From Skermanella stibiiresistens SB22 (GTDB lineage: Bacteria > Pseudomonadota > Alphaproteobacteria > Azospirillales > Azospirillaceae): a stretch of 36,121 bases of DNA. Every line of letters begins with the position of its first letter. Within the stretch, counting starts at the first letter, position 1. Positions 16,406 through 26,031 of this stretch are shown here, piece by piece. The notes under the pieces were generated by a model. That model saw only the letters and a list, made by a program, of their open reading frames with translations, had not been told where the DNA came from and made no database searches. The translations under genes were made by a program, and so were the position numbers. The stretch is taken from the NCBI RefSeq assembly GCF_000576635.1, contig NZ_AVFL01000048.1, positions 1 to 36,121 on the forward strand, read 5' to 3'.

Positions 16406-17765
16406 GGCCAGCCCCCAGATCGAGAATGCGTTGAAGATCCGCGTGGCTCGCACCTTGCCAGCAGAGGCTCACCAAGGCCGCCGGAGCGACGATGGGCGAT
16501 CCGTCCCGCGCCAGAAGATCGGCGCATTTGTTGGAAAGCTCATCATACGTAAGAGGACGCCGCACGCTGCCGCGGGCCGCCTCCACAAGAACATCGTGGC
16601 ATTTGCCGTCGCTCGTCTCGACCCTGACACGGGCGGCTTCAGGCGACATGGCGTCGTCGGCGATCGCGAAGACACGCCCGGCCAAGTGCCGAAGTTCCCT
16701 GTCATGAACAGCGTCATTCGTCAGATCGTCGAGACCAACCCTTCCCCTCTTCCAGGCGACGGCGACGCTGTGATGCAGGCTGAGCCTGGCTTCGTGCCCA
16801 TCTTCCGGAAGCGCCCGATCGGTCACGGCGAGCAGGAGCGGATGTCCGGTCACGACGATCCTGCCGATCCCGACATCGTTGGAAAGCGCGCGCCGCAACT
16901 CGAAGATCCCGTCGATGACGGGATGGAGGAAAACACAGGTCGGATAGGGTTTGGGCGAGGTGTCGCCGCTCTCCCAGTCGTCACCCAGTCCACGCGTGAT
17001 GAGGGCGGCGTCGGAATTGACGGCCGTCACACGCAGGTAACCCTTCGGACCCTCCAGGGCTGTCGGTGAGGCTGCCAACCCGGCCTTGGCGTAGAGGGCG
17101 GCATGGAGCCCGTTCCGGGCGGCCGACCCGACACCGATGGTCTTCGCCGCCGAACCGAAATTCTCCGCGATGCCGGCGGCTTGCGAACAGGCGATCCCGA
17201 TGGCGTCCCGCACACCGCCTTCGCCGAGCCTGAGCATCTTCGCCGCGGCGGCCGCCGCGCCGATCGTTCCGCAGGTCGCCGTGATGTGCCATCCGGCGGT
17301 GTAATGGTCCCGGCCGAGCGCGCGGCCGACGCGGATGGCAACCTCACCACCGAGGGCGACCGCCAGGAGGACGTCCGCCATCGAGGCGTCATCCCGTTCG
17401 GCGATCGGCAGGATGGCCGAAAGGATCGGTGCCGTCGGATGGATGAGCGTCGCGGGATGGGTGTCGTCGAAGTCGAGGATGTTGCCGCTCGCCGAATTGA
17501 CGAGCGCCGCCGTCGCTGGATCGACCTTCTTCGGCACGCCGAGAACCGTTGCCGTCGGAGTGCCAGCAAGAGCCTCGTGCGCCATCAAGAGCCGGCCGAT
17601 TTCGGGATCGGCGCTCCCCGCGACCATGTTGGCGACGATGTTGACGAAGCAGCGGCGGGCGACAAGCTCGACCGTGGCCGGTAGCGAAACCGTCTCCGCC
17701 ACGAAGCGTGCGAGGGCTTGTGTCGCCCCTGCCGCCGGCGAGGTGCCATCAACGCGGTTCAACAT
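16395..17765 (-). CDS. MmgE/PrpD family protein
   Basis: This 456-residue protein belongs to the 2-methylcitrate dehydratase/aconitate decarboxylase/iminodisuccinate epimerase family. Characteristic segments are NSASGNILDFDDTHPATLIHP at the N-terminal active site (of which DFDDTH is the core), GYEVAIR-like ALGGEVAIRVGRALG, GWHITATCGTIGAAAAAAK, KPYPTCVFLHPVIDG and the C-terminal SNKCADLL. ATG at 17765 is preceded by AAGGAG with six bases of spacing. It overlaps the NIPSNAP-like gene by 17 bp and ends over the start of the oxaloacetate-decarboxylase-like gene. The family handles tricarboxylic or dicarboxylic acids. The iminodisuccinate epimerase branch is notable because the window also has an NtaA-type monooxygenase, but the branch cannot be fixed by eye. 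Confidence 0.9.
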   Translation of the reverse strand: MLNRVDGTSPAAGATQALARFVAETVSLPATVELVARRCFVNIVANMVAGSADPEIGRLLMAHEALAGTPTATVLGVPKKVDPATAALVNSASGNILDFDDTHPATLIHPTAPILSAILPIAERDDASMADVLLAVALGGEVAIRVGRALGRDHYTAGWHITATCGTIGAAAAAAKMLRLGEGGVRDAIGIACSQAAGIAENFGSAAKTIGVGSAARNGLHAALYAKAGLAASPTALEGPKGYLRVTAVNSDAALITRGLGDDWESGDTSPKPYPTCVFLHPVIDGIFELRRALSNDVGIGRIVVTGHPLLLAVTDRALPEDGHEARLSLHHSVAVAWKRGRVGLDDLTNDAVHDRELRHLAGRVFAIADDAMSPEAARVRVETSDGKCHDVLVEAARGSVRRPLTYDELSNKCADLLARDGSPIVAPAALVSLCWQGASHADLQRILDLGAGRAA

Positions 17766-18495
17766 CGTTGTCTCCTTCCGGTGGCGCCATCGGTTCGAAA
17801 AGATTGCGCATCCAGGCCACGCGCGCCGCGCGCAGCAGACGCGTCTGGCTTTGGACCACGTCGTCGCGATAGCCCTCGACGAAGCGGGTCCAGGCGGGCG
17901 CGCGGCGCTGGTCTTCCAATGTGGCGAGCGCGGCCTCGCGGTCTTCCGACCAGTGATATCGAATGACACGGTGCTGCCGCCCGACGAGGGCGACGAAGGT
18001 TCCCACGAGATGACCAAGCGCCCGCTCGTCGGCGGTCGAATGCGCGCGACAGGCGTTCCAATACGCCGGAAGCGCGCCCGGCCGAAAATCCGTCACCTCC
18101 TCCACGAGGCAGACGGTTTCCGATCTCGCGACCGAAAAGCGCGGCTCTCCTGGGAGCCAGTCACGCCCTTCGCCCCAGACAGGGTTCAACGCATCGACGG
18201 GGCAGACCTTCAGGAACATGTTTTCCTGCGCGAGCATCAGCGCGCGACCGGCGACAAGGTAGTTCGTCCTTTCCTCGTCGATGCCGGAGAAGAGCCGCGA
18301 CTGCCAATCCTCGAAGGAATCGTAGCGATAGAGCATCACGATTTGCTCCGCCGGCCCCGCGACGGTTTCGAAATATCCGATATTGCGCTCCAGAAGCCGC
18401 GGTATGTGGCGAGGCGTGTTCCAGCGTTCCTGGTATTCCCAGAAGCGGTCGATCTCGCCAGGCTTGAACGTGTAGCAACGCCTTTCGAACAACAT
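17749..18495 (-). CDS. NIPSNAP-like protein with two alpha-beta barrel halves
   Basis: This 248-residue protein appears to have two NIPSNAP/dimeric alpha-beta-barrel halves. The first begins LFERRCYTFKPGEIDRFWEY and continues with IGYFETVAGPAEQIVMLYRY and FEDWQSR. The second begins near ETVCLVEEVTDFRPGALPAYW and shows VALVGRQHRVIRYHWSED. The family's biochemical role is poorly known; small enzymes of catabolic clusters sometimes use this fold. ATG at 18495 has GGAAGGG eight bases upstream. It is transcribed between an SDR and the MmgE/PrpD gene with a 17-bp overlap, which argues for a pathway role. Confidence 0.78.
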   Translation of the reverse strand: MLFERRCYTFKPGEIDRFWEYQERWNTPRHIPRLLERNIGYFETVAGPAEQIVMLYRYDSFEDWQSRLFSGIDEERTNYLVAGRALMLAQENMFLKVCPVDALNPVWGEGRDWLPGEPRFSVARSETVCLVEEVTDFRPGALPAYWNACRAHSTADERALGHLVGTFVALVGRQHRVIRYHWSEDREAALATLEDQRRAPAWTRFVEGYRDDVVQSQTRLLRAARVAWMRNLFEPMAPPEGDNDVEPR

Positions 18496-18514
18496 GGGCC
18501 CAACCCTTCCCAGC

Positions 18515-19300
18515 CTATCGCGCGCCGTAAAAGCCGGCATCCATTCCGGTCCGCCAGTAGGCGCCGCCATTGGTGAAACCGCCATCGACCAGGATCTCCT
18601 CACCGGTCACCATCGCCGCATCGTCGCTGGCGAGGAAACAGACCACGGAAGCCACCTCCGAAGGTTCCGCCGCTCGGCCGAGTGGCGTCAAATTGAGAAG
18701 GCCCTGGAGATGAGGCGCATCTCGGTTGATATCCGTCACGACAACGCCCGGGCAGACGCAATTGACGCGGATCCCAGAGGATGCGAACTCCATGGCCGCC
18801 GATCGCGTCAGGCCACGCATGCCCCATTTGCTGACCGCGTAGGCGACGTCCGGATGGCCGGCGAAGGCCGAGTTCGAGCCGATGTTGACGATCGCGCCTC
18901 CACCCGCGGCCTGCATGAGCCGGGCGGCCGCCTGAATGCCGAGAAAAGCGCCGGTGAGGTTGACGTTGAGAACGTCCTGCCAGTCCACCAGCGCATAGGT
19001 CGCGATGTTCTTGCGCTTCACGATGCCCGCATTGTTGACGAGGATGTCGAGCCGGCCTTTCCACGCGATGATGTCCTCCATCAAACCCCGCCAGGATGTT
19101 TCCGACGAAACGTCGTGAATGAAGAAGCGCGCTTCGAAACCATCCGTCGACAAGGCCTCGACAGCCGCCCCGCCCTCCTCCTCAAGCACATCGCACAGCA
19201 CCACCGCCGCACCCTTCTTCGCAAACAGCCGCGCCATCGCGAGCCCCTGCCCACGCGCCGAACCGGTGATCAGGGCAACCTTGCCATTCATGTCGGACAT
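18515..19300 (-). CDS. Short-chain dehydrogenase/reductase
   Basis: This 261-residue classical SDR shows the cofactor motif TGSARGQGLAM, DVSSETSW, ILVNNAGIVKRKN, the catalytic serine in NIGSNSAFAG, YAVSKWGMRG (Tyr-x-x-x-Lys), the NCVCPGVV turn and the C-terminal EILVDGGFTNGG. ATG at 19300 is preceded by AAGGAGACAAG. It lies between livF (36 bp upstream) and the NIPSNAP-like gene (19 bp downstream). It probably oxidises or reduces a hydroxyl/keto intermediate; the substrate is unknown. Confidence 0.94.
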   Translation of the reverse strand: MSDMNGKVALITGSARGQGLAMARLFAKKGAAVVLCDVLEEEGGAAVEALSTDGFEARFFIHDVSSETSWRGLMEDIIAWKGRLDILVNNAGIVKRKNIATYALVDWQDVLNVNLTGAFLGIQAAARLMQAAGGGAIVNIGSNSAFAGHPDVAYAVSKWGMRGLTRSAAMEFASSGIRVNCVCPGVVVTDINRDAPHLQGLLNLTPLGRAAEPSEVASVVCFLASDDAAMVTGEEILVDGGFTNGGAYWRTGMDAGFYGAR

Positions 19301-19336
19301 CTTGTCTCCTTGCGGCCGCGAGTGGGCCGCCATGCT

Positions 19337-20049
<713 letters not shown>

Positions 20050-20053
<4 letters not shown>

Positions 20054-20802
20054 GCCGCGATCTCCTCTTCACCGAGATAGGCCGCGCGCACCGCCTTGTC
20101 CTTGCGGATCTCCTCCGGCCTGCCGCAGGCGATCGGCTTGCCATAGACGAGAACGGTGATGCGATCGGCCAAGGCGAAGACCGCCGACATGTCGTGTTCG
20201 ACCAGCAGGATCCCGTATTGCCCCTTCAGCCGTCGCAGGAGCGTGACCATCTCCTTCGATTCCGAATGGCTCATTCCCGCCATCGGCTCGTCAAGCAGCA
20301 GCAAGCGGGGCGCCATCGCCAGACTCATGGCGATTTCGAGCTGACGACGCCCGCCATGCGCGATCCGCGCGACCGGCACATCGGCGACATCCAGAAGACC
20401 GACCTGCCTCAGGATATCGCGTGCCGGTTCGACCAGGGCCGCATCCGAATGCACGTTGGTCCAGAACGAGAAGCTGGAGCCGCTGCGGGCCTGAACCGCC
20501 AGCATGACGTTTTCGATGACGGTGAACTCCGTGAAGACGGAGGTGATCTGGTAGGAGCGCGCGAGACCGAGCGCGGCACGCCGATGCACCGGCCATCGGG
20601 TGATGTCCCGTCCTTCCAGCAGAATGCTGCCTTCCGTCGGCCGAAGCGTGCCGGACAATTGGCTGATGAGTGTGGTTTTGCCCGCACCGTTGGGCCCGAT
20701 GATCGCGTGCAGTTCGCCGGGCTTGATGGTCAGGTCAAGATTGTCGGTGGCGAGCAGTCCCCCGAAGCGCTTCACCAGACCTTTGACTTCGAGGAGGCTC
20801 AT
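20050..20802 (-). CDS. livG: ABC importer ATP-binding protein, LivG type
   Basis: This 250-residue ATPase subunit has Walker A IGPNGAGKTTL, LARSYQITSVFTEFTVIENV, Walker B LLLLDEPMAGMS and the H-loop VEHDMSAVF. The ABC signature is degenerate (IAHGGRRQLEIAMSLA in place of LSYGEQ), as in many LivG-like proteins. It overlaps both neighbours by 4 bp, so the two ATPases and the permease are translationally coupled and are expected to form a heterodimeric motor. Confidence 0.93.
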
Positions 20803-21797
20803 CGCACACCTCCGTCGCGCGCGACCAGGAAGCCGTAGAGCCCCTTCTTGAGCGTCAGGGTCACGACGATGATGACGATGCCCAGAACCGCGGTCCAGTT
20901 GCTGCGGATGAATTCACTGAGGTTCCAGGGCAGATCGATGTAAAAGGACGCCAGCAGTTCCTCCAGCACGACCCAGACGGTAGCCCCCACCAGCGGGCCG
21001 ATCAGCGTACCGGCACCGCCCAGGACCGTCATGACGACCAGATCGCCCGACATGATCCATTCGAGATACGAGGGTGTGGCGAAGCGCGTCAGGTTGGCCA
21101 GCAGGACGCCGGCGAGAACGCAGATCTCAGCCGAGATGACATAGGCGACGAGCTTGTGGCGAAGCGTGCTGAAACCGAGCGCCCTCATCCGCGCCTCGTT
21201 GAGCTTGCATCCCCGGATGACCATGCCGAAGCGCGCGTGGATCAGCCGGTGAAGCAGGAGGAGCACGAGCATCAGCACGAAAAAAGCCATGTAGTAGAAG
21301 GTCGTGGCGTTCGCCGCGTCCAGCGGGAAGAACGCGCTCCGGCTCGGCAAAGGCATGCCTTCGTCCCCGCCGTATTGCCTCAGGCCGACCGCCAGATAGA
21401 AAAACATCTGCGAGAACGCGAGCGTGATCATCACGAAGCCGAAACCGCTTGTCCGCAGACAGACGAGGCCGATCGGCACGGCGATGACACCCCCGGCAGC
21501 GAGCGCGATGAGGAGATGCGCCCAGCCGTTCGCGAGGCCGGAGTGGAGCGAGATGGCGACCGCGTAGGCCCCGATCCCGATGTAGAGGGCGTGGCCGAGA
21601 CTGACCATGCCAACGTAGCCGAGCGCGAGATTCACGCCAATCGCGGCTATGGCGAAGATCATGATCCGCGAGATCAGGACAATGTAGAACGGTTGACCGA
21701 TCCCATGGGCGACGAGCGGTGCGACCGCGAAGGCGGCGATCAGCACGAGGGCGACGCAATTTGACAGTCTCATTCGGGAAAGCATGTTCGTATTCAT
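20799..21797 (-). CDS. livM: ABC importer permease, LivM type
   Basis: This 332-residue inner-membrane permease has about eight to ten hydrophobic segments, the first near CVALVLIAAFAVAPLV. LivM landmarks are AIGVNLALGYVGMVSLGHA, the cytoplasmic coupling region GFGFVMITLAFSQMFF and TVLGGAGTLIGPLVGA. ATG at 21797 is chosen, 4 bp after the livH stop, with GGTGA as a modest ribosome-binding site; an ATG at 21785 is also possible. The open frame running further upstream to 22130 overlaps livH and is not real. Confidence 0.92.
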   Translation of the reverse strand: MNTNMLSRMRLSNCVALVLIAAFAVAPLVAHGIGQPFYIVLISRIMIFAIAAIGVNLALGYVGMVSLGHALYIGIGAYAVAISLHSGLANGWAHLLIALAAGGVIAVPIGLVCLRTSGFGFVMITLAFSQMFFYLAVGLRQYGGDEGMPLPSRSAFFPLDAANATTFYYMAFFVLMLVLLLLHRLIHARFGMVIRGCKLNEARMRALGFSTLRHKLVAYVISAEICVLAGVLLANLTRFATPSYLEWIMSGDLVVMTVLGGAGTLIGPLVGATVWVVLEELLASFYIDLPWNLSEFIRSNWTAVLGIVIIVVTLTLKKGLYGFLVARDGGVR

Positions 21798-21801
21798 GAC
21801 G

Positions 21802-22722
21802 TCACCGGTATTTCGCTGGGAACAGGCCGTTGGGCTTGAGCGCGAGCACGGTCGCCATGAACACATAGATGAGAATGGACGCGACGGCGGGACCAGCGCC
21901 GCGCGCGATTTCGGGATCGAGCAAGGCCCGCATGATCGCCGGCAGGAAGGCGCGGCCGATCGTGTCGACGATGCCGACCACCAGCGCGCCGTAGAAGGCG
22001 CCCCGGATCGATCCGATGCCGCCGGTGACGATGACCACGAGAACAAGGACAAGGATCGGCTCGCCCATGCCGGGCTGGATTGAGAGGATCGGCCCGGCCA
22101 TGACGCCCGCGAAGCCCGCCAATGCGGCACCGATCGCGAAGACCAGCGTGTTGACGAGACGGATGTTGACCCCGAGCGCGGCGATCATCTCGCGGTCGGA
22201 GGCGCCGGCGCGGATCCACATGCCGACGCGGGTCCTGTTGATCGCGAGATAGAGGCCAAGCCCGACAAGAAGCCCAGCGACGATGATCGCGAAGCGATAA
22301 GACGGATAAGACAGGCCGAAGAGCGTGACCGTGCCGGAGAGAAATTCCGGCGTGCTCATGAAGACGGGCGCTTGGCCCCAGATGATCTTCACGGTCTGAT
22401 TGAAGACGAGGATCAGCCCGAACGTCGCCAGAACCTGATAGAGGTCCTCCACGCCATAGAGCCGGGACAGCAGGAGGCGCTCGAGTAGATAACCGACGAC
22501 GAGCGTTCCGGCAACGGCGAGGATCGCCGAGACGACGAAGGATCCCGTCATCGCGTGCAGTGCCGCCGCGATATAGGCTCCGATCATGTAGAGCGAGCCA
22601 TGGGCGAGGTTGGCGAAGTTCATGATGCCCATCACCAGCGTGAGGCCGGCGGACATCAGGAAAAGCAGGATGCCAAGCTGCAATCCGTTCAGGAGTTGCG
22701 CGGCGATCAAGGACATGCTCAT
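21802..22722 (-). CDS. livH: ABC importer permease, LivH type
   Basis: This 306-residue polytopic membrane protein has LivH landmarks: LLNGLQLGILLFLMSAGLTLVMG (the core is LLFLMSAGLTLVMG), MNFANLAHGSLYMIGAYIA, the coupling helix RAGASDREMIAALGVN and VTGGIGSIRGAFYGALVVG. ATG at 22722 (MSMSLIAAQ) is chosen; the extension to 22803 overlaps the end of livK. It forms the translocation pore with LivM. The 65-bp spacer after livK may separate the abundant binding protein from the membrane parts. Confidence 0.92.
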   Translation of the reverse strand: MSMSLIAAQLLNGLQLGILLFLMSAGLTLVMGIMNFANLAHGSLYMIGAYIAAALHAMTGSFVVSAILAVAGTLVVGYLLERLLLSRLYGVEDLYQVLATFGLILVFNQTVKIIWGQAPVFMSTPEFLSGTVTLFGLSYPSYRFAIIVAGLLVGLGLYLAINRTRVGMWIRAGASDREMIAALGVNIRLVNTLVFAIGAALAGFAGVMAGPILSIQPGMGEPILVLVLVVIVTGGIGSIRGAFYGALVVGIVDTIGRAFLPAIMRALLDPEIARGAGPAVASILIYVFMATVLALKPNGLFPAKYR

Positions 22723-22787
22723 CGGAATTTCCCAGTCATTTGAAAGGGCGACCCGTGCTCCGAAGCTGGCCGGACAGGTCGTGTGGC

Positions 22788-23951
22788 TTATGGCAGGGGG
22801 CATTCCTGGTGATAGCTGTCCTGCTGGTCCGGGAAGGTTTCGACCGTTTTCATGCGGTAGTCGCCACCATCCTTCTCGGCGGCGAAGACGTACATGGATT
22901 GGATCGGGAAATTGTTGTTGTTGAACCGCAACTTGCCGCGCGTGGTGCCTTCGGAACCCTCCTTCAACGCGGCGCGGAAGGCTTCCTGGTTGGCGACATC
23001 ACCGTTCACGCGCCGGATCGCGGCATCAAGCAGAACGGCGCTGTCATAGCCCGCGGCGACATAGTTGGCCGGCATCCTGTTGAATTTTTTCTTGAAGGCG
23101 TCGAGAAGCGCCTTGCTGGCTGGCGTATCTACCGAGGACATCCAGAACTCGCCGACATGGACACCGACCGCCGCGTCCTTGAGGCTTGGCAGAGACTGGT
23201 CGTCGAGAAAGCCGGTGGTCAGTAGCGGGATCGTCGCGTTCAATCCCGCCTGATGATACTGCCGGGTGAAATTGATGCCGAGCGCGGGCGGGAAGAAGAC
23301 GAAGACCGCGTCCGGCGCCGTCACCTGGATTTGCGCGATCTCGGCGGAGAAGTCGGGCTGGGTCAGCGCCGTGTAGTTTTCTTCGACGATCGTGCCTTCA
23401 AACGTGCGCTTGAACCCGGCCGCGACATCCTTGCCGGCCTGATAGTTGGCTGCCAGGATCATCACGTTGTTGTACTTGCCATTGGCGTAGCGCCCGACGA
23501 CCTCGGATATCTGGTTGGCCTGACGCGCCGTGTAAAAAGCGTACGGCGAGCAACCTTTGCCGGCGACAGGCGAAGGACCGGCTCCGGAGCTGATCAGGAA
23601 AACCTTCCTCTCAGTGATCGGGCGATGGACGGCCATCATGATGTTCGAGCCGGTGATACCGGTGATGATCGGAACTTGGTCCTTCTCGATCAGCTTTTCG
23701 ACGAGCTGCGTGGCCACTTCCGGCTTCCACTGGCTGTCTTCCCGGATCACCCGTACCGGGAAGCCGCCGAGCTTGCCGTCGTGCTGCTCGAGAAAAAGAT
23801 TGAAGCCCTCGTACTGGTCTTCGGCCAGGGCTCCCGCGACTCCGGTGAAGTCGCCGATATAACCGATCTTGATTGGCTCCTGTGTCGCGGCGGGGCCGGT
23901 CGTGGCTCCGAGGCTCAGGCCGACGACGACTGTGGAAATGATCTTGCGCAT
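22788..23951 (-). CDS. livK: Periplasmic substrate-binding protein, LivK/HAAT type
   Basis: This 387-residue protein starts with a signal peptide (MRKIISTVVVGLSLGATTG, probable cleavage near residue 22). The type I periplasmic-binding fold follows: IKIGYIGDFTGVAGALAED, GFPVRVIREDSQWKP, PIITGITGSNIMMAVHRP, then VMILAANYQAGKD and VGVHVGEFWMSS. ATG at 23951 is preceded by GGAGGAAAAAA, a strong ribosome-binding site. It is the first gene of the long minus-strand operon, so transport and catabolism are co-transcribed. Related proteins bind amino acids, amides, urea or aromatic acids; specificity cannot be read here. Confidence 0.93.
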   Translation of the reverse strand: MRKIISTVVVGLSLGATTGPAATQEPIKIGYIGDFTGVAGALAEDQYEGFNLFLEQHDGKLGGFPVRVIREDSQWKPEVATQLVEKLIEKDQVPIITGITGSNIMMAVHRPITERKVFLISSGAGPSPVAGKGCSPYAFYTARQANQISEVVGRYANGKYNNVMILAANYQAGKDVAAGFKRTFEGTIVEENYTALTQPDFSAEIAQIQVTAPDAVFVFFPPALGINFTRQYHQAGLNATIPLLTTGFLDDQSLPSLKDAAVGVHVGEFWMSSVDTPASKALLDAFKKKFNRMPANYVAAGYDSAVLLDAAIRRVNGDVANQEAFRAALKEGSEGTTRGKLRFNNNNFPIQSMYVFAAEKDGGDYRMKTVETFPDQQDSYHQECPLP

Positions 23952-24394
23952 TTTTTTCCTCCCAGAGGCCCAACGAGGGCAAGGGAAGAACTAAACCGAT
24001 CACTTGCCAATGGGAACATGACAGTCCGTCATAACTGTATTCCAGCAGGCTAGCCTCGGCATTTGAGCGGGTGAACGACCCCGCAAACAGGTATGACTCC
24101 AGGTCATGTTTTCACTGAAAACAGCGCATCATATACATGGCCGCGAGGTCGATCCGACTATCGGAGAACGCGTGCCGCTCCGTCATCCAAGGATCACGGA
24201 ACCGGGCGGAGCGTTGGAGAAAAAGGTTCGGGACGGCGCCCGTCGCACGCGGCGAGACCGAACCACGCGGCGGGCCGCTTCCGAAGCCCGTCAATGATCA
24301 TCGCCTCATGAGACGGCGACATCCGGCGCGCAACGTTCGCGTGACCGGCCGCCGTCGCGAGCGATCCCATGGTTTCACGGAGGATCAGCAGGAC
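23952..24394. promoter_or_regulatory. Divergent control region between livK and the broken aldehyde dehydrogenase gene
   Basis: This 443-bp gap holds no convincing gene. It contains two palindromes with identical arms, ATGAC-N5-GTCAT, at 24018-24032 and 24093-24107; their starts are 75 bp apart, about seven helical turns. The inner 13 bp of each fit the LysR pattern T-N11-A. The first also overlaps ACAGT-N8-ACTGT at 24021-24038. Both lie upstream of livK (67 and 142 bp from its start) and nearer to it than to the plus-strand gene. The right half (24120-24380) is GC-rich with nothing recognisable. Confidence 0.6.
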
Positions 24395-25882
24395 ATGAAG
24401 GACAAGGCGACAGCCCTACGATCGGATATCAAGCTTGCCCATGCGGACAGCTTCTACATCGACGGCAAGTGGGTGAAACCGTCCACCGGCGCGTTGATCG
24501 AAGTCTTCGACGCCGCCACCGAGGAACCATTCCTGCGCGTCGCCGCGGCGGCGAAACAGGATATGTCGGACGCCATCGACGCCGCTCGGCGTGCCTTCGA
24601 CAGCGGGCCATGGCCGCGCATGAAGCTGGCGGAACGCGCGAGGTACCTGCGCGCCCTCGCCGCCGGGATCCGCGCCCGCCAGGACATCGTGACCGAGATC
24701 TGGTCGCGGGAATCGGGCGTCGTCCTTTCGACATCGCGGTACGGCATGGACATGCTGCCGCTGCAGTACGAGCGCTACGCCGATCTCGCGGAGACCTTCC
24801 CCTTCGATGAGCGGGCAGAGATCACCCAGGGAAAGGGGACCGAGGCCTGGATCGTGCGCGAGCCGGTCGGTGTCGTTGGCGCGATCATCCCCTGAAACGC
24901 GCCCGCGCTGCTCACCGCGATCAAGCTCGCACCGGCTCTTCTCGCCGGCTGCACCGTCATGTTGAAGGCAGCGCCGGAGGGACCTGGCAACATCAACCTC
25001 ATGGCTGAGATCGCCCATGAGGCCGGGCTGCCGCCGGGCGTTCTGCACATCCTGACGGCCGAGCGCGATGTGTCGGAACTGCTGGTCTCCGACGCCCGGA
25101 TCGACAAGATCGCGTTCACGGGCTCGACCGTCACCGGAAGGCGTATCGCCGCGGTGTGCGCCGAACGGATCGGGCGCTATACGCTCGAGCTTGGCGGCAA
25201 GAGCGCCGCCATCATCATGGACGACTTCGACCTGCAGCGCGCGGCCGATATCCTAAGCCGCGAGCAATGCTATCTGACCGGGCAGGTCTGCTCGTCGCTG
25301 ACGCGGATCATCGAGGATCGCGGACGACACGACGAGATGGTCGATCGTCTCGCCGCGACCTTCTCCAAGGTCCGCGTCGGCGATCCGCTCGATCCGACCA
25401 GCGAGATGGGGCCCCTCGTTTCGCGCCGCCGGCGCGACCGGGCGCTGGGTCTCATTGAACGCGGCCGCGACGAAGGATCACGGCTGGCGACGGGAGGCGG
25501 CCAACCGGCCCACCTCAAACGTGGCTGGTTCATCGAACCGACGGTCTTCGGCGATGTCAGCAACAATTCGACGCTCGGTCGCGAGGAGGTCTTCGGACCC
25601 GTGCTCTCCGTCATCCCGTCGGACGGCGTCGAGGATGCCATCCGCATCGCCAACGACACGATATACGGCCTGAACGGCAGCCTATTCACCAATGACCCCA
25701 AGGACGCGGAAAGGGTGCTTCGCCGCCTGCGGACCGGCACGGCAGGTCACAACGATCACCACACCGATCTCGGCATCGCCTTCTGCGGCTTCAAGCAGTC
25801 CGGCGTCGGGCGGGAGGGCGGACGGGAAGGTCTCCTGCCGTATCTTGAAGCCAAGACCATGATCCTGGACGCGGCGATCTGA
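24395..25882 (+). pseudogene. Aldehyde dehydrogenase gene interrupted by one in-frame TGA
   Basis: The reading frame encodes a full-size (about 495-codon) aldehyde dehydrogenase except for TGA at 24893-24895 (codon 167), where the family has the Trp of the PWN motif: the frame reads GVVGAIIP, stop, NAPALLTAIKLAPALLAG. The frame is otherwise open on both sides without a shift. The downstream part keeps the glutamate in LELGGKSAAI, the cysteine in LTGQVCSS, the EEVFGPVLSVI block and the C-terminal GFKQSGVGREGG. ATG at 24395 has GGAGG upstream (24379-24383). The upstream peptide alone would be inactive. TGG to TGA is a single-base change, so this is a recent null allele, a sequencing error or, least likely, readthrough. 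It is divergent from livK and ends before a strong hairpin. Confidence 0.9.
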
Positions 25883-25902
25883 TCATCCAAAAGCGCGCAC
25901 CA

Positions 25903-25932
25903 GAGGCCGGCGGGCTACAGCCCGTCCGCCTC
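25903..25932. terminator. Strong hairpin after the broken aldehyde dehydrogenase gene
   Basis: Two 13-base arms (starting GAGGC and ending GCCTC) enclose the loop TACA, with one mismatch and one G-T wobble. The structure begins 21 bp after the stop codon. There is no clear T-run on the plus strand, while the minus strand reads CTTTTGG shortly after it. It probably ends transcription or stabilises the 3' end. Confidence 0.6.
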
Positions 25933-26011
25933 TTCGCGTTGGGCGCTTTGCTTCGCAAGGCCGCGCGGTGTGACCGCGTCCAGCCATTGCGCCCGAGCGC
26001 CGCGGCAAACC

Positions 26012-26031
26012 CGATATGACTTCCGGTTCAT
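26012..26031. promoter_or_regulatory. Palindrome resembling the livK-upstream operators
   Basis: TATGA-N8-TCATA (bases 26015-26032, approximately) has perfect 5-base arms. Its left half TATGACT matches the second livK-upstream palindrome, with one extra central base. It lies about 80 bp before the ATG at 26109, in a 226-bp gap that otherwise shows only the hairpin at 25903. A shared regulator is possible but unproven. Confidence 0.35.

Noticed and set aside
14312-16552. Plus-strand open frame of 746 codons
   Set aside because: It lies antisense to the M24, PEP-mutase-superfamily and MmgE/PrpD genes, all with intact active-site motifs. Its length reflects GC-rich codon bias.
24893-24895. TGA as a selenocysteine codon
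   Set aside because: The position is a conserved Trp, not the catalytic Cys (which is present in GQVCSS), so selenocysteine would make no functional sense.
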